A stretch of DNA of 64,000 nt from Rossellomorea vietnamensis (lineage in GTDB: Bacteria > Bacillota > Bacilli > Bacillales > Bacillaceae_B), in contig NZ_CP104558.1 in the NCBI RefSeq assembly GCF_025398035.1, positions 3,018,501 through 3,082,500 of the forward strand, read 5' to 3'. Made by a program: the position numbers and the translations under genes. Positions 48,261 to 56,957 of this stretch are shown here, one piece after another. A model generated the notes under the pieces. The model was not told the origin of the DNA, searched no databases, and was given only the letters and a program-made list of their open reading frames with translations. How positions within the stretch are numbered: position 1 is the first letter of the stretch; the number at the start of each line of letters is the position of its first letter.

Positions 48261-49357
48261 GGGGCATCACCGCTGATCACTGGAATGATACGCATATGTT
48301 CCTTAGGCAATTCAATCCGGATGACATCACCTGGTTGAAGTTTGCTGGAAAGTAGTGTATTCAAGGTATGAACTTGTAACAGTTGTTGATCGACTTCTAT
48401 TTGCACATTGATGACGGACCCAAAGAAGTGAACTTCCTTCACGGTTGCCCTGAAAACATTTTCCCCGTCAACATCCACGAGTTTTATAGCTTCTGGACGA
48501 ATCGAGAGGGCAATGTCACCTTGTTCATTCATTTCACCGATGTGAGGGTGGTTATGTACAGTGATCTCTTGGATGATGGTGCCGTTTTTGGAGGAGACAT
48601 ACACGCTGTCTTCCTCGACGCGGTTGAGGGAAACGGGTAATAGATTGATCTCCCCGATGAAACTTGCGACAAAGTCATTGGCAGGGGAATTATAGATTTC
48701 AGTCGGTGTCCCTACCTGATGGCATACACCGAAGTTGAAAACGGCAATCCGGTCACTCATGGAGAGGGCTTCTGCCTGATCATGGGTCACATAAATGGTG
48801 GTGATCTTATATTCTTTCTGTAACCTGAGGATCTCGCTTCTCATTTCGTCACGAAGTTTCGCATCCAGATTACTGAGTGGTTCATCTAACAGAAGGATTT
48901 CCGGTTCAATCACCAATGCACGGGCTAACGCGACACGCTGTTGTTGACCTCCACTTAATTGACTCACCTGACGATCGGAATATTGTTCAAGTCTGACTTT
49001 ATTCAATACCTCTTGAACCCGGGCCTTTACTTCTTTAACAGCCAGCTTCCGGACCTTTAAGCCGAAAGCGACATTTTCAAATACCGTCATGTGAGGAAAA
49101 AGGGCATAGTTCTGGAAAACCATGCCCGTATTTCTTTTTTCAGGAGGTACGCGCGTCATGTCCTTTTCACCAAAACGGACGACACCTTTAGTAGGATAGT
49201 AGAATCCGGCAATCATCCTTAGGGTGGTTGTCTTACCACAACCGCTTGGACCAAGGAAGGTAAAGAATTCACCGTCCTTGATATCCAAGTTTAATCCATC
49301 AACTGCTACAACCTTTCCAAAGGCTTTCTGGACATTATCTATTTTTATCGACGCCAT
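48257..49357 (-). CDS. ABC importer ATP-binding protein (Fbp/PotA type)
   Basis: 366 residues. Walker A GPSGCGKTT (about 36-44), Q-loop in NTGMVFQNYALFPHM, signature LSGGQQQRVALARAL, Walker B EILLLDEPLSNLDAK, and a C-terminal TOBE region (about 240-366). It energises the permease encoded next to it. GTG or ATG start at 49357; the gap to the binding protein gene is 14 bp. Confidence 0.93.
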   Translation of the reverse strand: MASIKIDNVQKAFGKVVAVDGLNLDIKDGEFFTFLGPSGCGKTTTLRMIAGFYYPTKGVVRFGEKDMTRVPPEKRNTGMVFQNYALFPHMTVFENVAFGLKVRKLAVKEVKARVQEVLNKVRLEQYSDRQVSQLSGGQQQRVALARALVIEPEILLLDEPLSNLDAKLRDEMRSEILRLQKEYKITTIYVTHDQAEALSMSDRIAVFNFGVCHQVGTPTEIYNSPANDFVASFIGEINLLPVSLNRVEEDSVYVSSKNGTIIQEITVHNHPHIGEMNEQGDIALSIRPEAIKLVDVDGENVFRATVKEVHFFGSVINVQIEVDQQLLQVHTLNTLLSSKLQPGDVIRIELPKEHMRIIPVISGDAP

Positions 49358-49371
49358 ACCGGTTACACTTC

Positions 49372-50460
49372 CTATTCTTTAATTTCTTTCTCTCCGTTTT
49401 TGATGTTTTCATCCCAATGCTTCATCCACTCATCACTTTTTTCCTGGAATACTTTCCAGTCGATGTCCATACTCTTGATTTCAGTGTTCGTGATCCATTC
49501 AGGAAGTCCCTCGACATCGTCCCTCGTCGGGATACGGTAGAATTCTTCCGCCAGGATCTTAGCGGCTTCCGGAGTATTGACGAATTCGTAAAAGGCTTCA
49601 GCTGCCTTTGGATGAGGTGCACCTTCAACAAGAGCGATACCCTCCGTCAAGACCGGCGTCCCGCTCTCAGGAATGATGAATTCAAACGGATAGTTCTTGT
49701 TTTCTTTTAACATGACGACATCAGGCATCGCCCAGACGGAAAGGGCTCCTTCGCCTTTCGCGACCTTGTTGTACATCATTTCAGGGTTTGCTGAATATTC
49801 CTTCGTGTTTGCATCTAACTTCTCGAGCCATTCATATCCTTTAGCCGGATCATTGGAATCTTTGTAATCACGATAAATCATCGCCGAGAAAATCGTTCTC
49901 ATCGTTCCGGAAGCGAGAGGATAACGAATGATGATTTCGTCTTTCCACTTCGGATCCAGTAGTTCATCCCAGTCCTTAGGGGCTTCTTCTTTCGTGATTT
50001 CTTTGCTGTTATACATGATGACTTCCGGAGTCTGACTCGTACCGGACCAGTTCCATTCAGGATCGTGGAAGCCTTCATCCAGGCTTGACGCATAGGATGG
50101 TTCATAAGGTTTCAACAGTCCTTCATCTTTCGCTTGATCAAAGTTGGTGGAAGGAGCCCCCCACCAGACATCTGCCTGCGGGTTATTTTTTTCCGACCGG
50201 ATCCTGTCCAGGATTTCCTGGGAACCCATATCGAGCCACTCAACGTCGATATTATATTTTGCTTCGAATTGCTGTTCGAATTTAGACAGGATGTCTTTTC
50301 CATGAGGAGAATACACAACAATCTTTTCTTCAAGTTTATTATCCTTTTCCCCAGAGCTGCTTGAACTTGACCCTTTCTCTGATCCACCACAAGCTGAAAG
50401 CAGTAAAGAAGCAGATAGAGATACCGTTGCCACCATCGATAATTTCTTGTTCAACTTCAT
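49372..50460 (-). CDS. ABC importer substrate-binding lipoprotein
   Basis: 362 residues. Type II signal peptide with lipobox LLSAC (Cys near 24), a Ser-rich linker, then a bilobal binding fold: IVVYSPHGKDILSKFEQQFE, RSEKNNPQADVWWGAP, IIRYPLASGTMRTIFSAMIY. It is of the iron/AfuA/phosphonate class (family 6). The SGTMR motif may bind a phosphate or carboxylate. The ligand is not assigned: AfuA-type proteins bind hexose phosphates, FbpA-type Fe3+. The ROK regulator gene directly upstream points to a sugar-like signal. Confidence 0.85.
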   Translation of the reverse strand: MKLNKKLSMVATVSLSASLLLSACGGSEKGSSSSSSGEKDNKLEEKIVVYSPHGKDILSKFEQQFEAKYNIDVEWLDMGSQEILDRIRSEKNNPQADVWWGAPSTNFDQAKDEGLLKPYEPSYASSLDEGFHDPEWNWSGTSQTPEVIMYNSKEITKEEAPKDWDELLDPKWKDEIIIRYPLASGTMRTIFSAMIYRDYKDSNDPAKGYEWLEKLDANTKEYSANPEMMYNKVAKGEGALSVWAMPDVVMLKENKNYPFEFIIPESGTPVLTEGIALVEGAPHPKAAEAFYEFVNTPEAAKILAEEFYRIPTRDDVEGLPEWITNTEIKSMDIDWKVFQEKSDEWMKHWDENIKNGEKEIKE

Positions 50461-50478
50461 GAAAAATCCCCCTTGTTA

Positions 50479-51660
50479 TCAAAAATTAATCAAACCCTCA
50501 TGCTCGCGTAAAAATAGTGAAACTGCACCTAAAACGCCCACATTTCCCCCTAATTGTGAAATCTTCAATTCTACTGAACTGGGAAGATACTCATCAACCA
50601 TTTTCCGCAGTCTGGGAAGAATGAAATCCGATGATTTTAACACACCACCTCCTAAAATAATGACCTCTGGATTCAGTAAGCTTGCGGCATTGATGATTCC
50701 GTATCCCAAATGGTCAATCGCATCATGGACGACGGAGATGGCAGTCGGGTCTCCGGACTTTGCCAGTTGAAAGGCACTTTCCCCGGATAACTCTGATTGT
50801 TTCGCCTCTTCATAAGCAGGATGATCAGGATTCTCCAATACGAGGGTTGTCAGTTTATGTCCAATGGACTTGCCGCCTGCTACACTCTCAAGATAACCAT
50901 ACCGATGAAACATCGGTTTGAAATCATTCTGGAGGTCCTCCTTATCCGTCACCATATACCCAATCTCGCCGGCGGCATTGGAATGACCCCTGTAAAGCTG
51001 GTTATTGATGATAATCCCGCTTCCGATACCGGTCCCGACAGCCATGAACAGGACATGGCGATTGTTTTTCGCGCTTCCGACCCACTGCTCCCCCAGTGCA
51101 GCAACATTGACATCGTTGTCGACGTGGATGGGGAAGGGGAAGTGTTTTTCAGCTTCTGAAAGGATCGGGTATCGGATCCAATTGAGGCTCGGGGCTTCAA
51201 GGACCACCCCATTCTGTGTGATCCCCGGAACACCGATGCCCATTCCTAATACATCACCGGTCGGAATGTCCAGATGATCTAGCATGCGGAAGACATCTTT
51301 TGCAATCTGATCCAAAAGACCTGTCTGCAAATAATGGGATGTTGAAAAGCTTTTTGAATGAAGGACGTTTCCGCTCAAATCGGAAACAATCGTCTTGACC
51401 TTCGTACCTCCGATGTCCGTTCCAATCACATAGGCGGCTTTTTCATTGAAAAAGAGCTGGATCGGCTTCCGTCCTCCATGTGATGAAGAGGGCCCGATCC
51501 CTTTTTCATACACCCAATTTGTCTTTATCAATTCATCTACAATCAACGAGATGGTCGGCTTACTCAGGTTCATCTGTGCAGCAATTTCTGCCCTGGAAAT
51601 AGGCGAGTTCTCTTGAATGCACTGAAGTACTCTCTTTTTATTCATCGATTTCATCTGCAT
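50479..51660 (-). CDS. ROK-family transcriptional repressor (XylR/NagC type)
   Basis: 393 residues. N-terminal winged helix (ISRAEIAAQMNLSKPTISLI, about 15-45) and a ROK sugar-kinase-like domain starting GTDIGGTKVKTIVSD. The usual ROK zinc motif (CxCGxxGC) is absent: the matching place reads MFHRYGYLESVAGG. ATG 51660 follows AGAGGGGCACCT; the frame opens at 51681. It lies 18 bp upstream of the binding-protein gene, so it heads its own operon. Two ROK-type operators lie upstream (51707-51723 and 51881-51913). Confidence 0.88.
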   Translation of the reverse strand: MQMKSMNKKRVLQCIQENSPISRAEIAAQMNLSKPTISLIVDELIKTNWVYEKGIGPSSSHGGRKPIQLFFNEKAAYVIGTDIGGTKVKTIVSDLSGNVLHSKSFSTSHYLQTGLLDQIAKDVFRMLDHLDIPTGDVLGMGIGVPGITQNGVVLEAPSLNWIRYPILSEAEKHFPFPIHVDNDVNVAALGEQWVGSAKNNRHVLFMAVGTGIGSGIIINNQLYRGHSNAAGEIGYMVTDKEDLQNDFKPMFHRYGYLESVAGGKSIGHKLTTLVLENPDHPAYEEAKQSELSGESAFQLAKSGDPTAISVVHDAIDHLGYGIINAASLLNPEVIILGGGVLKSSDFILPRLRKMVDEYLPSSVELKISQLGGNVGVLGAVSLFLREHEGLINF

Positions 51661-51706
51661 AGGTGCCCCTCTCAAACTCATTGCATCACGGCCTTCTTTA
51701 TTTTGG

Positions 51707-51723
51707 TTAGTAAACTTTACTAA
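51707..51723. promoter_or_regulatory. ROK operator 1
   Basis: TTAGTAAACTTTACTAA, a perfect 17-bp palindrome with one central base, 47 bp upstream of the ROK gene start. Shape and TTAGT...ACTAA ends match XylR/NagC-type operators. Confidence 0.65.
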
Positions 51724-51880
51724 TTAACAAGAAATATACCTTATTATGGAATAAGTTACAATAGTTATTTTAATTTTATGAACATTTAAAAAAGTAATAT
51801 GACAACAGTTTGAATTTTCTGTAAAATATATATTTACAATATTATCCTGGTGTGATACTAATTAGGAGAGGCTGCTGGGT

Positions 51881-51913
51881 TTAGTTAGTTAGGTAATTTA
51901 ACTAACATACTAA
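51881..51913. promoter_or_regulatory. ROK operator 2, upstream of the PIG-L gene
   Basis: An imperfect dyad of about 33 bp: the left half TTAGTTAGTTAGG and the reverse complement of the right half TTAGTATGTTAGT agree at 10 of 13 positions. It resembles the XylR operator, about 75-110 bp before the PIG-L gene. With operator 1 it suggests that one ROK repressor controls both divergent units. Confidence 0.65.
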
Positions 51914-51988
51914 AGACCTATGACGAAAGGAGTGTTGGCGGCATTTGAACGGTAAACCAAATTCCTGAAAAATGAAAGGGGTTACACA

Positions 51989-54493
51989 ATGAAGTTTATG
52001 AGCTATTTGCTTTCGCTGTTGTTGGTGCTTTCTTTTTTACCTTTTAGTGGTGTCGTTCATTCAGAAGAGCATGATGTAGAATTGTGGAATGCCGTCAAGC
52101 CGTTGGATACGACGGTAACGTTCTTGAACACCGGGGCTCATCCCGATGATGAACGAAGCGATTTCCTTGCGTACTTATCCAGGGGTCTCGGAGTGAAGAC
52201 CTCCAGCTTGATTGCGAATAGGGGAGAGGGCGGCCAAAATGAAATCGGCCAGGAGCTCGGGAACGCCCTCGGGATCATCCGCTCCAGGGAAATGATCGAA
52301 GCAGCCAAGATCACAGGCGTAAAAGCCTACCACCTCAGTGAAACCACCTCAGATCCGATTTACGACTTTGGATTTTCAAAGACCCCAGATGAAACACTGG
52401 AAAAGTGGGGGGAAGAACTCACTTACGAAAGGCTCATCCGGTTCATTCGGACCTACCAGCCGGATATTCTAATGCCATCCTTCCGAAACTCAGACACCCA
52501 ACATGGACATCATCGTGCCATCTCCATACTTAGTGAACGTGCTTTCGAGGACGCTGCAAACCCAGACGTGTTCCCGGACCAATTGAAAGAAGGTTTGTCG
52601 GTTTGGCAGGTGAAAAAGTTCTATTTACCTGCGGAATCAGAAGAGACAGCCACCACGTCTATAGAAGTAGGGGATTATGATCCCATCTATGAAATGTCTT
52701 ACCCGCAAATCGGGGAAGAATCCCGCTATATGCATAAGAGCCAGGGGATGGGGAGTGAAGTGGATGTCGAGCCAAGACAGACTCTATTGGACTTAGAGAA
52801 GAGTTCTGTACAAACGACTGGAACTGATGAACTTTTCGAAGGGATCCCATATGATTTTAAAGAGTGGGCGGAAGAGATGCCTAAGGGTGAGAAGTCACTC
52901 AAAGTTCATTTCACTAAGTTCCAAAAGAGCCTGGAAGGGATCATTTCAAGCTATCCTGATCGAGGGGAAGCATTCGATAAAACACAGAAGGCATTGAAAG
53001 AAGTAGAAAAAATTGAGAAGAAAACCGCAAAGGCAAAGCTTGATGGCCAAATGAAGAAAGATTTGCTTCATAAGATTTCCCTGAAGAAAGAGCAGTTGAA
53101 CACTGTGAGCTTTGTCGCTTCGGAATTAAATGTGGAGGCTTCTTCAGAAACCAATATTTTGACAAAGGGTCAAGATGCAGAGGTGACAGTTAAGCTTTCC
53201 AACGAGGGAGAAAAGAAGCTGAAAAAAGCGAAAGTCGAGCTACTGACACCAAAAGGATGGAAGGTATCCAAAAATGGAAAATCGGTAGACCTGAAACCTG
53301 GTGAGGAGCGTGAAATGACCTTTACCGTAGGAGTACCGGAAGATGCTGACTATTATCACGCATACAAAGATCCGGCCATCCAGGCGAAAGTGAGCTTTGA
53401 GTCTGCCGGGGCTAAATCGACCCACGTCCAGAACCTGGACGGAACCATCGCCGTTTTACCTGATGTAGGCATCACCCTTAATCCGGAAGATATCGTGGTT
53501 AACCGGGCTGATGTACAGGACGAAATCCCGGTGGTGGCGAAGGTGAAGAACTATCGCGATGGAGCCACCACTTCACAGGTATCCTTATCGGCTCCCGAAG
53601 GCTGGGAGGTATCCCCACAAGAGGTGACCGTTCAATTTGATGAGTCACAGGAGGAGAAAGACGTTACCTTTACACTCAGTCCGCCGGAAGACATCGGTGA
53701 AGGGAATTTCAAAGTGGATGCACAAGCCGTTGTCGACGGTAAAACCTTCTCTTCAACGGTCCAGGAAATAAGCTATGACCATATCGGGACGTTTTATTAC
53801 TTGTATGATTCAAAGGTGAACGGAGTGGCGTTTGAATTGCTGACTCCCGACAACTTGAAAGTAGGTTACATTGAAAGCGGCTTTGATAAAGTGGCAGACT
53901 ATCTACGCAATGTGGGGATGGACATCACGTCCCTCACGGAGGACGATTTGGCATCGGGAGATCTCAGCCAATACGATACGATCGTGACCGGGATCCGCGC
54001 CTATTTATCAAGGGATGACCTTGTTGCGAATAATCCACGCCTGAAAGAATACGTCGAAAACGGGGGCCATCTGGTTGTTCAATACCATAAGCCGAACGAC
54101 AGATGGGATGAAGAGACGACAGCACCATATCCGTTAACCATCGGTAACCCGTCGATCCGCTGGAGAGTGACGGATGAAGACGCGGCCGTGACGGTATTGC
54201 AGCCGGAATCACCATTATTCAACTACCCTAATACGATCACCGGATCGGACTGGGATAACTGGATACAAGAAAGAGGCTTATACTACCCGATGAGTTGGGA
54301 TGACCGTTACGAAACATTCGTACGCATGGCAGACCCGGGCGAAGACTCATTCGACGGAGGCATCCTCATGGCCGAATACGGTGAAGGAACCTACCTATAC
54401 ACCAACCTCGTATTCTACCGCCAAATCCAAGGAGGAGTCCCAGGAGGCTACCGAATCTTCACCAACCTCCTAAGCTACGGAAAAACCAACTAA
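51989..54493 (+). CDS. Secreted PIG-L/LmbE-family deacetylase with C-terminal accessory domains
   Basis: 834 residues. Sec signal peptide (about 1-25, ending VVHS). The PIG-L domain (about 40-230) has the zinc motif GAHPDDERSDFL and the downstream HGHHRA. A Lys-rich helical linker (about 310-365) leads to two NEW3-type Ig-like beta domains (about 375-600), each with GWKVS or GWEVS motifs, and a C-terminal domain (about 610-834) of glutamine-amidotransferase-like fold (YDTIVTGIRAYLSRDDL). PIG-L enzymes remove N-acetyl groups from sugars. Divergent from the ROK operon and sharing its operators, it may release the imported compound. No LPXTG or S-layer anchor seen. Confidence 0.85.
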   Translation: MKFMSYLLSLLLVLSFLPFSGVVHSEEHDVELWNAVKPLDTTVTFLNTGAHPDDERSDFLAYLSRGLGVKTSSLIANRGEGGQNEIGQELGNALGIIRSREMIEAAKITGVKAYHLSETTSDPIYDFGFSKTPDETLEKWGEELTYERLIRFIRTYQPDILMPSFRNSDTQHGHHRAISILSERAFEDAANPDVFPDQLKEGLSVWQVKKFYLPAESEETATTSIEVGDYDPIYEMSYPQIGEESRYMHKSQGMGSEVDVEPRQTLLDLEKSSVQTTGTDELFEGIPYDFKEWAEEMPKGEKSLKVHFTKFQKSLEGIISSYPDRGEAFDKTQKALKEVEKIEKKTAKAKLDGQMKKDLLHKISLKKEQLNTVSFVASELNVEASSETNILTKGQDAEVTVKLSNEGEKKLKKAKVELLTPKGWKVSKNGKSVDLKPGEEREMTFTVGVPEDADYYHAYKDPAIQAKVSFESAGAKSTHVQNLDGTIAVLPDVGITLNPEDIVVNRADVQDEIPVVAKVKNYRDGATTSQVSLSAPEGWEVSPQEVTVQFDESQEEKDVTFTLSPPEDIGEGNFKVDAQAVVDGKTFSSTVQEISYDHIGTFYYLYDSKVNGVAFELLTPDNLKVGYIESGFDKVADYLRNVGMDITSLTEDDLASGDLSQYDTIVTGIRAYLSRDDLVANNPRLKEYVENGGHLVVQYHKPNDRWDEETTAPYPLTIGNPSIRWRVTDEDAAVTVLQPESPLFNYPNTITGSDWDNWIQERGLYYPMSWDDRYETFVRMADPGEDSFDGGILMAEYGEGTYLYTNLVFYRQIQGGVPGGYRIFTNLLSYGKTN

Positions 54494-54499
54494 AACAAA

Positions 54500-54523
54500 G
54501 GTCCGCCCCTCAAGGTCCGCCCC
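54500..54523. repeat. Two degenerate repeat copies in tandem
   Basis: GGTCCGCCCC at 54500-54509 and again at 54514-54523, each one mismatch from the dispersed core. The second can pair with the exact copy at 54534-54543 to form the PIG-L terminator hairpin. Confidence 0.8.
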
Positions 54524-54531
54524 TCATCTTT

Positions 54532-54630
54532 GAGGGACGGACCTTATTTTTATACGTGAACTTCATAAGGAACGCTGTCATACCAGGCATTTCCCTTATT
54601 TCATAAGAAGAAATCTGAGGTCCGTCCCTC
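54532..54630. repeat. REPIN-like inverted pair of the dispersed repeat, unit 3
   Basis: Exact cores at 54534-54543 and 54619-54628 in opposite orientation, spanning 95 bp, almost the same length as the two units near fabZ. The interior is unrelated. It lies between the PIG-L and XRE genes. Confidence 0.88.
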
Positions 54631-54640
54631 TCAGCGAGCT

Positions 54641-55063
54641 CTACCAGCCCTTCATAGTCTGATAGAAGTGGTTCACGTGGGCGATGAATTTTTCTTTGCG
54701 CTTTTCTGTGAAGTAGGAGAGGGATGACAGGGTTCGCTTGAATTTGGGATGCTCCCCGAGGGTTTTCAGGATTTCTTTTGTTTCTTCGTCTTCGAAGGTT
54801 TCCCTCAGGATCATGGGGTCGTGGCTTTGTCCAAGGCTGTCGCTTTCCTCCCCGTACATGATCCGGTTCATTTCGTGGGTGGGGATTTTATAGACTTCCT
54901 TAAAGGTAAGCAGCATCTTGTAGGGGATGTCCCTTGCACCAGTTTCATAGTTTGATAATGCGCCCTGGCTGATATTCAGGCGAAGGGCGGCTTCTCTCTG
55001 GGTAAGCTCCAATACATCATTGCGATAATGCTGTAATTCTACATGTAAATCCATTGTTTTCAC
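54641..55063 (-). CDS. XRE-family transcriptional regulator
   Basis: 140 residues. N-terminal helix-turn-helix (about 10-65): LTQREAALRLNISQGALSNY, then ETGARDIPYKMLLTFKEVY. The C-terminal part (about 75-140) is helical, with ILKTLGEHPKFKRTLSSLSY and a basic end. Target unknown. Start GTG 55063 with AAGGGA upstream; ATG 55054 in the same frame is an alternative. Confidence 0.8.
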   Translation of the reverse strand: MKTMDLHVELQHYRNDVLELTQREAALRLNISQGALSNYETGARDIPYKMLLTFKEVYKIPTHEMNRIMYGEESDSLGQSHDPMILRETFEDEETKEILKTLGEHPKFKRTLSSLSYFTEKRKEKFIAHVNHFYQTMKGW

Positions 55064-55219
55064 CGACTATCCCTTTTTTCTTCAAGATAAAGCTTTTATG
55101 TTCACGCATTAGAGAATTACACGTTTTGAAATCGTTATTTTGATTACGATTTAAGATAATTTGGAAAAGGTATACAAAATTACAGTAATACGTATTAAAA
55201 TGTAAATATAATTGTAATT

Positions 55220-55227
55220 TTGTCGAA
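55220..55227 (+). promoter_or_regulatory. Spo0A-type box
   Basis: TTGTCGAA exact match, 24 bp before the small gene at 55251 and in the divergent region of the XRE gene. Confidence 0.35.
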
Positions 55228-55250
55228 TTGGGGGAAAAGGTGGAGATAGA

Positions 55251-55439
55251 ATGGGGGAACAGCAAAAAGAGAGAGTGGCCAGTCTTTCAACGAAGGGCAA
55301 AAAGAAAGTCATTACATGGATCCAGCTGAAACCGGAGTCGAATCTAATATTCAGCACCAAACATCATGGAAAAAAACGAGTCATCTACTACACACACAGA
55401 AACATCACCAATCTTGACTACGACAGAAGAGAGAGATAG
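55251..55439 (+). CDS. Small basic protein, unknown
   Basis: 62 residues, MGEQQKERVASLSTKGKKKV followed by ITWIQLKPESNLIFSTKHHG and ending DRRER; rich in Lys, Arg and Thr. ATG 55251 follows AAGGTGGAGATAGA. It ends just before the repeat cluster that precedes the RAYT gene. No family recognised. Confidence 0.5.
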   Translation: MGEQQKERVASLSTKGKKKVITWIQLKPESNLIFSTKHHGKKRVIYYTHRNITNLDYDRRER

Positions 55440-55442
55440 AGT

Positions 55443-55507
55443 GAGGGACGGACCTCTCTACCCGTTTCATTTACAGAGGTCCGTGAATGAATAGAGGTCC
55501 GTCCCTC
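55443..55507. repeat. Repeat cluster directly upstream of the RAYT gene
   Basis: One exact copy GGGACGGACC (55445-55454), a truncated inverted copy GGTCCGTG (55478-55485) and an exact inverted copy GGTCCGTCCC (55496-55505). It lies 82-144 bp before the transposase start, as REP sequences flank their cognate RAYT gene. Confidence 0.9.
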
Positions 55508-55588
55508 AAATGAAAAAGAGGATTTTACGCATTTGTGTCGAATAGGTAATGTGTAAGATTAGGAGATTGAAGAAAAGGAGTTGTTGTT

Positions 55589-56140
55589 ATGGTTCGAACG
55601 CCTCGGAATTGGAGTCCGGGAACGACGTATCATGTGACGGCGAGGGGCAACCGGAAGCAGGATCTGTTTCATGATGATGAAGACCGCAGGAAGTATATAA
55701 CGTATTTGCAGGAAACGAAAGAAAAGGACCCATTTACCATCCACGCCTACTGTTTGATGTCCAACCACATCCATCTGCTGATCGAAACCCACGATGTTCC
55801 ACTTGAGAGAATCATCCGTATCCTTCACACCCGCTATGCCGTTTATTTCAACAAGAAATATGATTATGTAGGTCATGTGTTTCAAGGGCGGTATGGATCG
55901 ACCAAGATAGATACACCATCCTATTTCATTAAAGCGAGCAGGTATATCCACCACAATCCGGTTGAAGCGAAACTCACCATCCATCCCGAGACATACCCCT
56001 GGAGCAGTTATCCTTTCTACATCCATTCCATTGATAACCCCTTACTTTCAAAGGAACGCACCCTCAATTATTTTCCGGCACCACAAATCAGTCGATATAA
56101 GGAATATGTAGAGAAAGAAGTACAGCACAAAGAATCATAA
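55589..56140 (+). CDS. REP-associated tyrosine transposase (RAYT)
   Basis: 183 residues, Y1/HUH transposase of the RAYT type. N-terminal WSPGTTYHVTARGNRKQDLF, the HUH pair HIH in LMSNHIHLLIET (His60, His62) and the catalytic tyrosine in SRYIHHNPVEAKL (Tyr119) are present; the C-terminal YPWSSYPFY is typical. RAYTs nick single-stranded REP sequences and are thought to maintain them; they are single-copy and not self-mobile. Here the gene is flanked by copies of the dispersed GGGACGGACC repeat, the likely substrate. Confidence 0.92.
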   Translation: MVRTPRNWSPGTTYHVTARGNRKQDLFHDDEDRRKYITYLQETKEKDPFTIHAYCLMSNHIHLLIETHDVPLERIIRILHTRYAVYFNKKYDYVGHVFQGRYGSTKIDTPSYFIKASRYIHHNPVEAKLTIHPETYPWSSYPFYIHSIDNPLLSKERTLNYFPAPQISRYKEYVEKEVQHKES

Positions 56141-56262
56141 TAAAATCCAAATAAAAAGTTAAAAAAATAAAATATTTTTGGAGAGATATAGAGGATTTTG
56201 GATACTGGTGTCGAAATTCATAGTCAGTAGGACAAAATTCCTATTTCAAGGAGGAGGAAAGT

Positions 56263-56745
56263 ATGAGAAAAGAATTTCTGTTAGTATTCGAGGATTTTCA
56301 TGTTTCCAAAAGAATCGTCAAGAGATCAAAGAAACATTTAGTCGTTTTTCAAGGGCAGCATTATTATAATAAGTTGGTCGTGGTCAACCGTCCGCCGGGG
56401 TTTTCTCATGCCCTTGAGAGCATCATGTACTCGGATAAGATTCTTGAAACAGTCGGGTTCACGACATTGTTTGCCGTTCCCGTCGACCGGAGTCACTCCA
56501 TCCCGTTCAAATTCGTCCGGATAGGCGACAACACACCAAAGGATTGCAAGATCGTACTCGAAAAGCGGGAGGGTACGGAGCAACTGAATATCCTGCCCCT
56601 ATACCCTGTAGACGGCCCGATCACCAGCGAAGACAAGCAGGATATCCTATCCTACTTAAGCCTGAAGTCCGATGACGGAACCGTCACCTACCTTATGAAC
56701 AATCCCCAGGTATTCAAAGGAAAAGGAAAAAAACAAGAAGAGTAA
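56263..56745 (+). CDS. Conserved-looking protein of unknown function
   Basis: 160 residues, soluble, mixed alpha/beta; MRKEFLLVFEDFHVSKRIVK at the start, YSDKILETVGFTTLFAVPVD in the middle and a basic end GKGKKQEE. ATG 56263 has AAGGAGGAGGAAAG upstream, a very strong ribosome site. Upstream at 56206 is a GTGTCGAA sequence similar to a Spo0A box. No motif recognised. A terminator follows. Confidence 0.65.
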   Translation: MRKEFLLVFEDFHVSKRIVKRSKKHLVVFQGQHYYNKLVVVNRPPGFSHALESIMYSDKILETVGFTTLFAVPVDRSHSIPFKFVRIGDNTPKDCKIVLEKREGTEQLNILPLYPVDGPITSEDKQDILSYLSLKSDDGTVTYLMNNPQVFKGKGKKQEE

Positions 56746-56757
56746 AGGAGGAATGAG

Positions 56758-56785
56758 GCGAACCTGAACAGGTACGTCTTTTTTT
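56758..56785 (+). terminator. Terminator after the unknown gene
   Basis: CG-A-ACCTG and CAGGT-A-CG form an imperfect stem followed by TCTTTTTTT. Confidence 0.7.
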
Positions 56786-56799
56786 GAGGGACGGACCTC
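56786..56799. repeat. Copy of GGGACGGACC repeat family
   Basis: GAGGGACGGACCTC, exact core 56788-56797, 650 bp downstream of the RAYT gene, directly after a terminator. Confidence 0.9.
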
Positions 56800-56877
56800 C
56801 CCATCCCATCCCGCCGCAAACCCTTTACCACGCTACCAAACTACCTCTCTAAGTTTCTAAAATCACCCTTTTTTTCG

Positions 56878-56906
56878 TTGACCTCTTATGAATCACACCA
56901 TACAAT
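56878..56906 (+). promoter_or_regulatory. Promoter of the hut operon
   Basis: TTGACC (56878-56883) and TACAAT (56901-56906) with a 17-bp spacer, about 50 bp before hutP. Confidence 0.65.
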
Positions 56907-56957
56907 AATAGTAGTTATTAGTATTTTTAGAATTTTCATGTAAGGTGCGAATGCCAC

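Noticed and set aside
55589..56140. RAYT gene as a full insertion sequence
   Set aside because: No terminal inverted repeats, passenger ends or target duplication of an IS200/IS605 element; RAYT features fit better.
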